From Bacillota bacterium (GTDB lineage: Bacteria; Bacillota; Clostridia; Peptostreptococcales; Anaerovoracaceae), in assembly GCA_017436705.1 (NCBI GenBank), contig JAFSCP010000036.1, forward strand, positions 62,001-126,000: a stretch of 64,000 nucleotides of DNA, written 5' to 3'. Under the pieces are notes generated by a model. That model ran no database searches. It saw nothing but the letters and a program-made list of their open reading frames with translations, and was not told the DNA's origin. Numbering within the stretch: the first letter of the stretch is position 1; each line of letters starts with the position of its first letter. Positions 32,950 through 40,479 of the stretch are shown in pieces. Both the position numbers and the translations under genes were made by a program.

Positions 32950-34058
32950 AAATTCATAATAAAAGTGACAAACCCGATAATATTATAAAGAAGGAAAATG
33001 ATATTTATCTGGAATGCGAGGAACTGGAAAACCAGCTGCCTAAGTTTATGCGTGGCTATTTTGCATATCTCCGCGGCAATGTTCTTCCCAAAACCAGACT
33101 GGCGTACCTCCATGATGTAAAGTTTTTCTTTAAATACCTTATTGAAGAAACTGATCTGACTGAGGCAGAAACTACTGATAAGATCAAACTTTCCGACCTT
33201 CAGAAGATCAAAGCAATCGATGTAAACATGTTCATTGATTACTGCAGGAAATACAAAGTTGAGACTGACAAATCAGTATATATTTACGAAAACAACAATA
33301 AATCACTTGCCCGCAAGCGTTCATCAATATCGGTAATGTTCAAACAGCTGTACAGAGATGAACTTCTGCCAAAGAATATTACAGATGGTTTTGACCCGAT
33401 AAGAGTTCCCAAACCGGGGGAAAGAGAAATCAAGGCACTCCAGGATGACGAAGTTATGATAATGCTTGATGCAGTAACAACCGGCACCGGCCTTACCAAC
33501 CACGAGCGCAGTTACTGGGAAAAAACAAGACTCCGCGATAAGGCGATCCTCATACTTTTCCTTACATACGGCCTCCGTCTCAGCGAGCTTCACCAGCTTA
33601 ATGTTTCCTCTTTTAACTGGAACAGAGGCGAATTTATAATTTACCGCAAGAGGGGTAAAGAATCCCTCATGCCGCTTAACAAGTCAGCAACAGCAGTACT
33701 GCATGATTATATAGATAACGAAAGAGCTGAAGATACTACGCTCGCGGACGAACACAAAGACGCACTTTTCCTCTCGCTGCAGGGAAAGAGGATGACAGAG
33801 CGTCAGATCCGCGAACTTGTAAAAAAATATACTTCCATTGCACTTCAGACAAGCCGCAAAGCAGGCTACAGTCCTCATAAACTGAGAGCCACGGCAGCCA
33901 CAAGCCTCATAGGCCGGGGCAACTCGATTTTCGATGTGGCAGCACTTCTGGATCACGAGCAGGTTACAACAACCCAGCTCTATGCACGCCAGAAAATAAA
34001 TATCAAACGGGACCTTGTCAAAGACATGGAATGGGAAGACGAACGAACAGAAAAATAG
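32919..34058 (+). CDS. Tyrosine recombinase/integrase (XerC/D-like)
   Basis: A SAM-like core-binding domain (about 40-165) is followed by a catalytic domain with the full tyrosine-recombinase set: Arg in TYGLRLSELHQL, Lys in YRKRGKESL, HKLR in SPHKLRATAATSL, His in LLDHEQVTTTQ and the nucleophile Tyr in LYARQ. The length of 379 aa exceeds Xer proteins (about 300) because of an N-terminal charged extension of about 40 residues. It overlaps miaA by 31 bases and shows no attachment-site or phage context, so it looks like a resident chromosomal recombinase. Confidence 0.88.
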   Translation: MGTSTENKQIKIHNKSDKPDNIIKKENDIYLECEELENQLPKFMRGYFAYLRGNVLPKTRLAYLHDVKFFFKYLIEETDLTEAETTDKIKLSDLQKIKAIDVNMFIDYCRKYKVETDKSVYIYENNNKSLARKRSSISVMFKQLYRDELLPKNITDGFDPIRVPKPGEREIKALQDDEVMIMLDAVTTGTGLTNHERSYWEKTRLRDKAILILFLTYGLRLSELHQLNVSSFNWNRGEFIIYRKRGKESLMPLNKSATAVLHDYIDNERAEDTTLADEHKDALFLSLQGKRMTERQIRELVKKYTSIALQTSRKAGYSPHKLRATAATSLIGRGNSIFDVAALLDHEQVTTTQLYARQKINIKRDLVKDMEWEDERTEK

Positions 34059-34071
34059 GAGAATTATACCA

Positions 34072-35367
34072 ATGAACTTAACACAGCAATTTTTAAAAGA
34101 AGAATTCAACATTGACGAAAGGGTTCTGAAACTTGTTGCAGAAGCTGAAGAAGAAGTACGCGGCGAGTTTGACAGACTTGACGATATTATGGCATACAAC
34201 CAGTACAAAGTGCTGAAGGCTTTCCAGCAGAACAGAATCCGTGAAATGCACTTCGGATGGAAAACAGGTTACGGTTACGATGATGCAGGCCGCGAAGCAC
34301 TTGGACAGACATTTGCAGATGTTTTCCATACAGACGCTGCGCTGGTAAGAACAACTTTTGTAAACGGAACACATGCACTGGCTACTACTTTACTTGGTAT
34401 TCTGAGACCTGGTGATGAACTTATCTATGCTACCGGCGAACCTTATGATACACTTCAGACTGTTATCGGTCTGACAAACTACGAAAAAGGCAACGGTTCA
34501 CTCAGAGATTACGGCGTTACTTTCAAGCAGGTTGATTTACTGCCTGACGGTTCAATCGATATCGAAGGAGTAAAAGCTGCAATCACAGACAAGACACGCA
34601 TGGTTACTGCTCAGCGTGCAACCGGCTATTCCTGGAGAAAAGCAATCTCCATCGACGAAATTGAAAAGCTGATGAAGGCTGTCAGCGAAGTAAATCCGGA
34701 CATCATCAAGATGGTAGACAATTCTTACGGTGAATTCCTTGATACAAGAGAGCCTTCCGATGTAGGCGCTGACGTTATGGCGGCATCTCTTATCAAGAAT
34801 CCCGGCGGCGGCCTGGCACTCTCCGGAGCATATATTGCAGGACGTCAGGATCTTATTGATATGATTCAGTACCGCATGACCTGTCCTGGTATCGGCGACG
34901 AATGCGGTCTCATGTACGGACAGACACGTACTTTATTCCAGGGATTCTTCCTGGGGCCTAAGGCAGCAAACGGAGCCTTAAAAGGTGCTGTTCTCTGTGG
35001 CAAAGCCTTTGAAAAGCTTGGTTTTGAAGTATCTCCGAAGGCGGGCGATGTACGTTCTGACATTGTTCAGGCTGTTAAATGCGGTGATCCGCAGAAACTG
35101 ATTGCTTTCTGTGAAGGTATTCAGGCAGCAGCACCTATTGACAGTTTTGTTTCACCGGTTCCGGGAGATATGCCTGGCTATGAAGATAAAGTTATCATGG
35201 CTGCAGGTGCTTTCGTGCAGGGTTCCACAATAGAACTTTCCGCTGATGCTCCTATGCGTGATCCTTATATCGCATACTTCCAGGGTGGTCTTACATACGA
35301 ACACTCCAAGTTCGGTGTAGTCAAAGCAATAGATACACTTTTAAAGAAGAACTTAATTGAACTCTAA
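34072..35367 (+). CDS. Methionine gamma-lyase family protein (YnbB / 'aluminum resistance' PLP protein)
   Basis: This PLP-dependent fold-type I protein of 431 aa belongs to the YnbB family. Characteristic are REMHFGWKTGYGYDDAGREALG, TTFVNGTHAL, RATGYSWRKAISIDEI and the presumed PLP lysine in SLIKNPGGGLALSGAYIAG. The ATG at 34072 follows TAGGAG; the frame is open upstream into the recombinase gene. In Firmicutes it is commonly near miaA-hfq. The true reaction is not established; the lyase name rests on sequence similarity. Confidence 0.9.
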   Translation: MNLTQQFLKEEFNIDERVLKLVAEAEEEVRGEFDRLDDIMAYNQYKVLKAFQQNRIREMHFGWKTGYGYDDAGREALGQTFADVFHTDAALVRTTFVNGTHALATTLLGILRPGDELIYATGEPYDTLQTVIGLTNYEKGNGSLRDYGVTFKQVDLLPDGSIDIEGVKAAITDKTRMVTAQRATGYSWRKAISIDEIEKLMKAVSEVNPDIIKMVDNSYGEFLDTREPSDVGADVMAASLIKNPGGGLALSGAYIAGRQDLIDMIQYRMTCPGIGDECGLMYGQTRTLFQGFFLGPKAANGALKGAVLCGKAFEKLGFEVSPKAGDVRSDIVQAVKCGDPQKLIAFCEGIQAAAPIDSFVSPVPGDMPGYEDKVIMAAGAFVQGSTIELSADAPMRDPYIAYFQGGLTYEHSKFGVVKAIDTLLKKNLIEL

Positions 35368-35386
35368 ATAGTTCAGAGGGGAACAA

Positions 35387-36124
35387 ATGGGTATTGAGAA
35401 CATAAAAAAGGCGAAAACAGAGAGCCGGCGCAGACTTATAATTTCAATATTAAAAATACTTTTACTGCTTGCAATAGTCGTCGGAATACCGCTTTATATC
35501 TGGTTTTATCATGGGGATATTATCAGCCGATGGAAAAGCGTAGATGACGTTGTCGCCTTTCTGAATCACTATGAAACTGAATCAATACTGATTTATATAA
35601 TTCTTCAGATTATTCAGGTGGTTATCAGCGTTATACCTGGTCAGGTATTTCAGATGGCGGCAGGGTATCTTTATGGTTTCTGGGAAGCTTTGCTCTTCGC
35701 CATGACAGGGGCAGTGCTCGGAACAATGATTTCCTTTATGCTTGCCAAACTCCTGGGCAGAGATTTCCTGCACATACTTTTCGGCGAGGAAAAGATTTCA
35801 TATTATATTGAGCGTCTTAATTCGAAAAAAGTTTACGTAATTGTTTTCCTGGTATACCTGATTCCTGGTATTCCAAAAGACATGGTAAGTTATGCTGCCG
35901 GTGCTTCAGAAATCAGGTTCAAACCATTTATAATTCTTTCGGCCATCGGTCGTCTGCCAGGTATGGTCGGAAGCCTGCTTATGGGAACAATGCTTGAAGA
36001 AGAAAGATTCGGTTTTGCCATAGTTATTGGCATCTTCGCTGTTATTACGTGCATATTATGCCTTATTTTCAGGGAAAAAATTATGGCGTGGATAGACAAA
36101 GTTTATGGCAAGCTTTCTTCATAA
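35387..36124 (+). CDS. TVP38/TMEM64-family (VTT domain) membrane protein
   Basis: This 245-residue protein has about six hydrophobic segments. The VTT/SNARE-associated signature is visible as SVIPGQVFQMAAGYLYGFWEALLFAMTGAVLGTMISF and FLVYLIPGIPKDMVSYAAGAS. These DedA-related proteins are thought to scramble or flip lipids such as polyprenyl phosphate or phosphatidylserine. SD CAGAGGGG lies before the ATG. A hairpin terminator follows at 36147. Confidence 0.88.
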   Translation: MGIENIKKAKTESRRRLIISILKILLLLAIVVGIPLYIWFYHGDIISRWKSVDDVVAFLNHYETESILIYIILQIIQVVISVIPGQVFQMAAGYLYGFWEALLFAMTGAVLGTMISFMLAKLLGRDFLHILFGEEKISYYIERLNSKKVYVIVFLVYLIPGIPKDMVSYAAGASEIRFKPFIILSAIGRLPGMVGSLLMGTMLEEERFGFAIVIGIFAVITCILCLIFREKIMAWIDKVYGKLSS

Positions 36125-36146
36125 ACGTTGAAATTACAACAGTTAT

Positions 36147-36205
36147 AAGCTTATCTATGAATCATGGACTCAATTCTTTGATTAATAGGTAGGCTTTTCT
36201 TTTTG
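36147..36205 (+). terminator. Long-stem terminator after the VTT gene
   Basis: Arms at 36147-36164 and 36179-36196 pair over 18 positions with two G-U pairs and one mismatch, followed by TTCTTTTTG. It lies in the gap before the next regulator gene. Confidence 0.65.
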
Positions 36206-36243
36206 CATGATTTATTATATACTTACAGAAGGGAGGATTGAGT

Positions 36244-37557
36244 ATGAACAGTAAATTATTCGGCGAAAAAATTTCAGCTCTGAGAAAGGCGAAAGGTCTG
36301 ACACAAGCTCAACTGGCTGAAAGCCTTAATGTAAGCAATAAAACTATTTCCCGTTGGGAGACAGGGGAGGGGTATCCGGAAATTTCCCTGCTGATGCCTC
36401 TGGCAAAAGCACTTGGAGTAACAGTTGATGCTCTGCTTTCAGATGATGAGGCAGACGCAAACCCGTACCAAAGCGCTGAGGAAAACAGTTTTTCTGCGTC
36501 TTCAGCGTACAGTGGCACATATAACAAAGGAAAAAAAGAATATAAGCACAGAGATATTCCTGTAGAATGGCCGGGAATGCCGTTCAGAAATCTTAATATA
36601 AATAAGTTTAATGTTATTTCAAACATACTGCACATGACATATTTTGTTGTATTTACCTTCCTGCTGATAGATGCATCTGAATATTTCCAGTACACAGATA
36701 AATCATTTAACAGCGGGCTTGGTAATCAGCATATGGGCAATTTCGGCAGCGGAGATTTTCTGACAGGTCATACAGGAAGTATCTGGCTTATGGCCATGGC
36801 AGCAGCTTTTATATTATTGATGCTGTTTAATATTTTAAGTGCAGCAAAAGAAAAAATGAACACAGCTCTTATCATAAGAAACATTGCCATCACGACAGTT
36901 GCTTCATTAATATCTGTTTTTTTCGGTCTGTCATTTCACACCGGCCAGATCGAGGTGAACTATATTACAGGCCTCGCCAAAGAAAAAATATACAATTTCA
37001 GTGACGCGGATATATTTACCTGCGACTTTATAAAGCTTGATTCTCCTGTGATAGCAATCTGCGGGATTGCAGCGTGTGTTCTGTTTGCAGGCTCAGAACT
37101 TGTCAGGGTTTTTATCGCTTACAGAAAAAATAAGAAGATAAAATCTGAACCCAGAAGATCAGAATATCCAGCATTATGGCATTCACTTACAATATTCAAC
37201 AAAATTGCGTTCATATGTGTTGCAGTAAATATAATTGTTATATTGCTTTCAATTCTTTTAATTCTTCCATTCGGATATATTCCGGCATTTGCACTGATGG
37301 TTGTCATTACGCCTGCAATTGCAAAGATAGGTTTGATTTCGGCCATTGCAGGGTTGGTACTTGGATTGTTTGACGTATATGACAGACAGAATGGGGGAGC
37401 CGTAGTGTTTATAATAATAAATATTATTTTCGTATACATATTGCCGTTTATATCTGCAATTTTAGCTATGACTTTCGGAATTGCATATACCGGTGCAGAA
37501 CAGATAATATCATCGGTCGATGTAGTTGAAGAAGTATATAATATACCGATTATTTAG
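36244..37557 (+). CDS. Xre-family HTH regulator fused to a polytopic membrane domain
   Basis: Residues 1-65 form a Cro/C1 HTH (LFGEKISALRKAKGLTQAQLAESLNVS, NKTISRWETGEGYP). After a polar linker of about 50 residues come roughly eight hydrophobic segments (from about 125 to the end). ATG 36244 has GGGAGG 7 bases upstream; an in-frame TTG at 36238 is too close to it. Such HTH-membrane fusions are common in Clostridia and are likely membrane one-component sensors, though the ligand is unknown. It is followed by a strong terminator. Confidence 0.82.
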   Translation: MNSKLFGEKISALRKAKGLTQAQLAESLNVSNKTISRWETGEGYPEISLLMPLAKALGVTVDALLSDDEADANPYQSAEENSFSASSAYSGTYNKGKKEYKHRDIPVEWPGMPFRNLNINKFNVISNILHMTYFVVFTFLLIDASEYFQYTDKSFNSGLGNQHMGNFGSGDFLTGHTGSIWLMAMAAAFILLMLFNILSAAKEKMNTALIIRNIAITTVASLISVFFGLSFHTGQIEVNYITGLAKEKIYNFSDADIFTCDFIKLDSPVIAICGIAACVLFAGSELVRVFIAYRKNKKIKSEPRRSEYPALWHSLTIFNKIAFICVAVNIIVILLSILLILPFGYIPAFALMVVITPAIAKIGLISAIAGLVLGLFDVYDRQNGGAVVFIIINIIFVYILPFISAILAMTFGIAYTGAEQIISSVDVVEEVYNIPII

Positions 37558-37571
37558 AGAACCATTTCAGG

Positions 37572-37597
37572 CGGGCAGAAATGCCCGTTCTTTTTTT
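37572..37597 (+). terminator. Rho-independent terminator after the HTH-membrane gene
   Basis: CGGGCA-GAAA-TGCCCG is a perfect 6-bp stem with a GAAA tetraloop followed by TTCTTTTTTT. It isolates the SOS-regulated gene downstream. Confidence 0.92.
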
Positions 37598-37607
37598 GCG
37601 TCTTTTG

Positions 37608-37621
37608 CGAACAAATGTTTA
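37608..37621. promoter_or_regulatory. SOS (LexA) box 1
   Basis: CGAACAAATGTTTA matches the Firmicutes SOS pattern CGAAC-N4-GTTCG at the GAAC/GTT core. It lies upstream of the -35 element of the YneA-like gene. Confidence 0.75.
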
Positions 37622-37629
37622 AAAATATA

Positions 37630-37658
37630 TTGACAAAGAACGTTCGTTTTGGTATATT
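37630..37658 (+). promoter_or_regulatory. Promoter of the YneA-like gene
   Basis: A perfect -35 TTGACA (37630-37635) and -10 TATATT (37653-37658) are 17 bases apart. An SOS box fills the spacer and others flank it, implying tight repression with strong output on derepression. Confidence 0.85.
37637..37650. promoter_or_regulatory. SOS (LexA) box 2, within the promoter spacer
   Basis: AGAACGTTCGTTTT contains GAAC-N4-GTT and lies between -35 and -10, where bound LexA would block RNA polymerase. Confidence 0.8.
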
Positions 37659-37665
37659 ATAGAAA

Positions 37666-37679
37666 AGAACAAATGTTTT
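37666..37679. promoter_or_regulatory. SOS (LexA) box 3, near the transcription start
   Basis: AGAACAAATGTTTT has the same GAAC-N4-GTT core and the same AAAT centre as box 1. It covers the expected transcription start. Confidence 0.75.
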
Positions 37680-37697
37680 GAAAGGGGTGTGAACCTG

Positions 37698-38000
37698 ATG
37701 ACAAAGACTTACAGAATAACAAACAGATTCAGATTTACTGCATTCGTTGTACTTACGATTATTTTACTCACTACAGTAATTAACTTTGCGCTGGGTTTAA
37801 ACACCGCTGCCAGCTTAACAATTCAGGAATATATGTATTTAGATGTTATGCCTGGTGATACATTATGGTCAATTGCACAGACATATATGGCTGATGATCT
37901 GGATGTTCGTCAGGCTGTTTATGAACTCTGTGAGCTTAATAATATTTCTGCAAGCAATTTATATGCTGGCATGACAATTCAGGTCCCAATTTATCACTAA
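37698..38000 (+). CDS. yneA: YneA-like SOS-induced cell-division inhibitor (TM plus LysM)
   Basis: This 100-residue protein has one N-terminal membrane helix (FTAFVVLTIILLTTVINFALG) and a LysM domain (YLDVMPGDTLWSIAQTYMADD, ending LYAGMTIQVPIY). This is the layout of Bacillus YneA, which halts division during SOS. Three SOS boxes in its promoter support the assignment. ATG 37698 is chosen with AAGGGGTG about 8 bases upstream; GTG 37689 overlaps the SD. The lexA gene, usually adjacent and divergent, is not here. The small size and helix plus LysM also fit other wall-binding proteins, but the regulation decides. Confidence 0.82.
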   Translation: MTKTYRITNRFRFTAFVVLTIILLTTVINFALGLNTAASLTIQEYMYLDVMPGDTLWSIAQTYMADDLDVRQAVYELCELNNISASNLYAGMTIQVPIYH

Positions 38001-38009
38001 AATAGATGA

Positions 38010-38049
38010 AGGCGGCAATCGTTGAAATTTCAGCGTTTTGCCGCTTTTC
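38010..38049 (+). terminator. Long near-perfect hairpin after the YneA-like gene
   Basis: AAGGCGGCAA-t-CGTTGAAA pairs with TTTCAGCG-tt-TTGCCGCTTTT, about 18 pairs with a tiny loop, ending in four T. It is plausibly the terminator of the SOS gene; the stem is longer than other terminators in the window. Confidence 0.65.
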
Positions 38050-38190
38050 AGCCCAAAACTTCAAGGTAATCTTGGTCGACCCGTACTAAAAAAATCGCTT
38101 AAAACGCAAAATAGAGCCTCGTTTTTTCACGCCTTCAGACTCCACAGCTCAGATTTGCAAATTGCAAAGTCTTCACTAAAAAGATATATA
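38050..38190. other. Unexplained intergenic block
   Basis: No ORF with an SD is seen. The block holds CAAG-GTAAT-CTTG and the palindrome GGTCGACC next to each other, and an ATTTGCAAATTGCAAA stretch near its end. Base composition and motif style differ from the neighbouring gene spacers. It could be a decayed gene, a repeat-family member or a small RNA; nothing here settles it. Confidence 0.35.
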
Positions 38191-38206
38191 AATGGAGGTA
38201 AAAAGT

Positions 38207-38410
38207 ATGAACGAGGAACTTAAAAAGATGATTGATGAGATTAGGAATGATATCAATGGTTTAAAAGAACAAATGAAGATGCAACAAATCTTAAACAAGT
38301 ATTATGAAGAATCTATCAATTATATTAATGAGCGATATCACGAAGATGTTAAAGGCAAATTTATAGAATTAAGATTAAATATTATTGAAAAGAAAATAGC
38401 AAATTTATAA
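38207..38410 (+). CDS. Small coiled-coil hypothetical protein
   Basis: The 67-residue protein from ATG 38207 (SD ATGGAGGT) is almost wholly helical and charged: MNEELKKMIDEIRNDINGLKEQMKMQQ looks like a coiled coil, followed by YYEESINYINERYHEDVKGK. It is AT-rich relative to its surroundings and shows no family I know. It lies alone between a noncoding block and a convergent lipoprotein gene; acquisition by transfer is possible. Confidence 0.55.
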   Translation: MNEELKKMIDEIRNDINGLKEQMKMQQILNKYYEESINYINERYHEDVKGKFIELRLNIIEKKIANL

Positions 38411-38474
38411 AAATGACAGGTCTAAATTGATTGCATTATTATTATGTGAGATATTCAGATCTGTTTTAAAGGTT

Positions 38475-38512
38475 ATAACTATTCCCAAAATTACAATTTA
38501 AGGAATAGTTAT
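38475..38512. terminator. Perfect 11-bp inverted repeat between convergent genes
   Basis: ATAACTATTCC (38475-38485) and GGAATAGTTAT (38502-38512) are perfectly complementary, 16 bases apart. The site lies between the convergent genes at 38207 and 38576 and probably ends transcription, although no clear T tract follows. Confidence 0.45.
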
Positions 38513-38575
38513 CTATAACAAAAATGAACAGTCTTCTTTGCTTATATGCGCATTTTCGGCTGTTCAGATTGAGTA

Positions 38576-39025
38576 TTAATTAATAAATCTAACTCTTTCA
38601 ATTACTTCGTCAATAGAATTATACATTTCAAGATATTCTTTTGTTGACTGTTCATCTTCAGGATCAAACTGTACGTCTGTTGGATAAATAATTACATAAA
38701 CAGCTTCATCAGTTTCTTTTAGTATCTCGTACGATGGACATTCTTTATATATATCATCTGTAAATCTTGCGAATGTGCACAAATGACCTCCACCCCATTT
38801 TTCATATGATTCAGCATGATATAACTGAACAACATTATCATAAGGAACGATAAAGTCCCACTTGTTGTTCCAGCTCTCAGGGAATTCAATATGAATCTTT
38901 CCTGTACCACATGATTGATATTTAGGCATCTTACTAATATCATCTTCTGCAGGAACAGTTCTACATGAAGTAAAAAGAATACAAACTAAAAGAACGAAAA
39001 ATAAAAATCTGTGTTTATATGCCAT
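38576..39025 (-). CDS. Hypothetical lipoprotein
   Basis: This 149-residue protein has a lipoprotein signal peptide ending in LFTSC (Cys 21). The mature part has KIHIEFPESWNNKWDFIVPYDN and no catalytic motif I can name. Its start ATG at 39025 lies 25 bases downstream of ruvX in the same orientation, so it may be expressed with ruvX. Family unknown; export and lipid anchoring are the only supported statements. Confidence 0.7.
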   Translation of the reverse strand: MAYKHRFLFFVLLVCILFTSCRTVPAEDDISKMPKYQSCGTGKIHIEFPESWNNKWDFIVPYDNVVQLYHAESYEKWGGGHLCTFARFTDDIYKECPSYEILKETDEAVYVIIYPTDVQFDPEDEQSTKEYLEMYNSIDEVIERVRFIN

Positions 39026-39050
39026 TATAATCCCTCTTTATTTTATAATT

Positions 39051-39488
39051 CTAAAGAATTGTTCTGTGACTATCCAGATAACTCTGCAGAATAATAACTG
39101 CAGCCTGCTTGTCGATAACCTTTTTACGGTCTTTGCGGCTGACATCTGCATCGATGAGCACGCGCTCTGCCATTGCAGTAGTGAAGCGTTCATCCTGCCA
39201 TACGATTTCAATGCCTTTCATGCCTGTTGAACGCATTTTGTTTTCAAGCATTGTACGGAATTCATAAACTTTTTCAGTCTGCGGGCTGTCTGTACCGTCA
39301 AGCTTTTTATTTAAACCGATTACGATTGTGTCGCATTCGTATTCTTTTACCATATCAAGAATCTTGCCTGTATCCTTGCGAATCCCTACTCTTTCTAGCG
39401 TCATAATGCCCTGGGCAGTCATGCCAAGCGGGTCAGATACTGCAATTCCAACGGTTTTATCGCCTACGTCAAGTCCGATTTTTCTCAT
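39051..39488 (-). CDS. ruvX: Putative Holliday junction resolvase RuvX (YqgF family)
   Basis: This 145-residue RNase H-fold protein has MRKIGLDVGDKTVGIAVSDPLGMTAQG, TIVIGLNKKLDGT and IEIVWQDERFTTAMAERVL, the normal RuvX/YqgF motifs. YqgF proteins act in rRNA 5'-end processing and/or as junction resolvases. In Firmicutes the order is alaS-ireB-ruvX-...-mltG; here small extra genes separate ruvX from ireB, and mltG is at the opposite end of the window on the other strand. Confidence 0.94.
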   Translation of the reverse strand: MRKIGLDVGDKTVGIAVSDPLGMTAQGIMTLERVGIRKDTGKILDMVKEYECDTIVIGLNKKLDGTDSPQTEKVYEFRTMLENKMRSTGMKGIEIVWQDERFTTAMAERVLIDADVSRKDRKKVIDKQAAVIILQSYLDSHRTIL

Positions 39489-39514
39489 TTATATGTTTTC
39501 TCCTTTCTCTTTCA

Positions 39515-39533
39515 GATTCTGCAATGCAGAATC
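39515..39533. repeat. Small perfect hairpin next to the core-hairpin element
   Basis: GATTCTGC-AAT-GCAGAATC is an 8-bp perfect stem with a 3-base loop, three bases before the element at 39536. It lies just upstream of the ruvX ribosome-binding site on the - strand. Confidence 0.55.
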
Positions 39534-39535
39534 GC

Positions 39536-39585
39536 AAGCATTCCTTCCTTACGGCAACGCCGCTTAAATAATCTAAGGAATGCTT
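39536..39585. repeat. Intergenic hairpin element with conserved core (copy 2)
   Basis: Perfect 11-bp arms AAGCATTCCTT (39536-39546) and AAGGAATGCTT (39575-39585) enclose a 28-base core. CCTTACGGCAACGCCGCT in the core differs at one position from the same stretch of copy 1 at 27395, and the following bases (TAAATAATC here, GAGACGATC there) are also similar. The outer arms do not resemble those of copy 1, yet each pair is self-complementary. The right arm overlaps the stop codon of the VOC gene. Confidence 0.7.
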
Positions 39586-39928
39586 AAATAAACTGAATAT
39601 TAAGTCCGTTCGGATCCTCTACAAAGAAAAACTTCGTAGCAGGGTTTGGTGAAATGATTGGTGTCGGATGTAAATCCTTTGCTTCAAGTGCCTTCTGATA
39701 TGCAACCACATCATCAACATGGAAGCCTACGGAAATGCTGTCGCCTACAGGTTTTGCATCAGCGTTTTCAATGAGTTCGATACATGTTTCACCTGCAGCA
39801 TTTGCAAGGAAAGTGATTTTCATTGCTCCGTCAAACTGGTTCTGGATTTCCAGACCACAGATTGTTTTATAGAAATTGATTGATTCTTCGTATTTATTTG
39901 TGTGAATTGTTACGTGCTGCATCTTCAT
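39584..39928 (-). CDS. VOC (glyoxalase/dioxygenase) superfamily protein
   Basis: This 114-residue single VOC domain starts MKMQHVTIHTNKYEESINFYKTICGLEI and ends with FVEDPNGLNIQFI. The likely metal ligands are His in QHVTIHT and Glu in CIELIE/DPNGLNIQF; no substrate can be named. Lactoylglutathione lyase is one possibility, but Firmicutes members include bleomycin/fosfomycin-type resistance proteins and others. A 5'-GGAGGAGAG SD precedes the ATG. Confidence 0.85.
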   Translation of the reverse strand: MKMQHVTIHTNKYEESINFYKTICGLEIQNQFDGAMKITFLANAAGETCIELIENADAKPVGDSISVGFHVDDVVAYQKALEAKDLHPTPIISPNPATKFFFVEDPNGLNIQFI

Positions 39929-39946
39929 AATTCTCTCCTCCGCATC

Positions 39947-40462
39947 TTAAAAATGTTTATTATATTCTATTTCTCTCTTGTTTACATCATAAAATGAAAA
40001 ATTACAACCTTCTGGCATCACCAGCACAAATGGTTTGTCACTGTCGATGTCGATTGTCTGCAGTACTCTGCCCGAAACAGCAATTTTTTCAATCTTTGCA
40101 TTGTTCATGGACATTATAATCTGTTCATCTGCTCCGTCAAAAGAATATACACCAACATTATCTTCAATTTCAGGCACACTGCCTCCCGCTCTGAAATGAT
40201 AACCGTAATCCAGACCAGGACGATTTAAATACACATGGTAATTCCAATCATCATATTCTTCGTTGTACAGAAGAACTCCACCAAGCTCTTCACCTACATC
40301 GGTGACTGCAAGCCAGCTGTCGTCTGTTTTACTTGCAAGACGCGCATCTTTTTCAAGATTTTTTGCACTTAAACCTATATTATCTGCAAATAAGAAATAT
40401 AACAAAGTGAACAGTATTATGAATACAAGAAAGATAGTTGCAATTTTCTGCGAAATTTTCAT
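39947..40462 (-). CDS. Hypothetical membrane-anchored protein
   Basis: From ATG 40462 (SD AGGGGGG) this is a 171-residue protein with one N-terminal membrane helix (IATIFLVFIILFTLLYFLF) and an extracytoplasmic remainder rich in aromatic and acidic residues. No family motif is recognised. An in-frame TTG at 40477 lies before the SD and is not used. It sits between the VOC and HAD genes, same strand. Confidence 0.65.
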   Translation of the reverse strand: MKISQKIATIFLVFIILFTLLYFLFADNIGLSAKNLEKDARLASKTDDSWLAVTDVGEELGGVLLYNEEYDDWNYHVYLNRPGLDYGYHFRAGGSVPEIEDNVGVYSFDGADEQIIMSMNNAKIEKIAVSGRVLQTIDIDSDKPFVLVMPEGCNFSFYDVNKREIEYNKHF

Positions 40463-40479
40463 ATTATCCCCCCTCAAAT

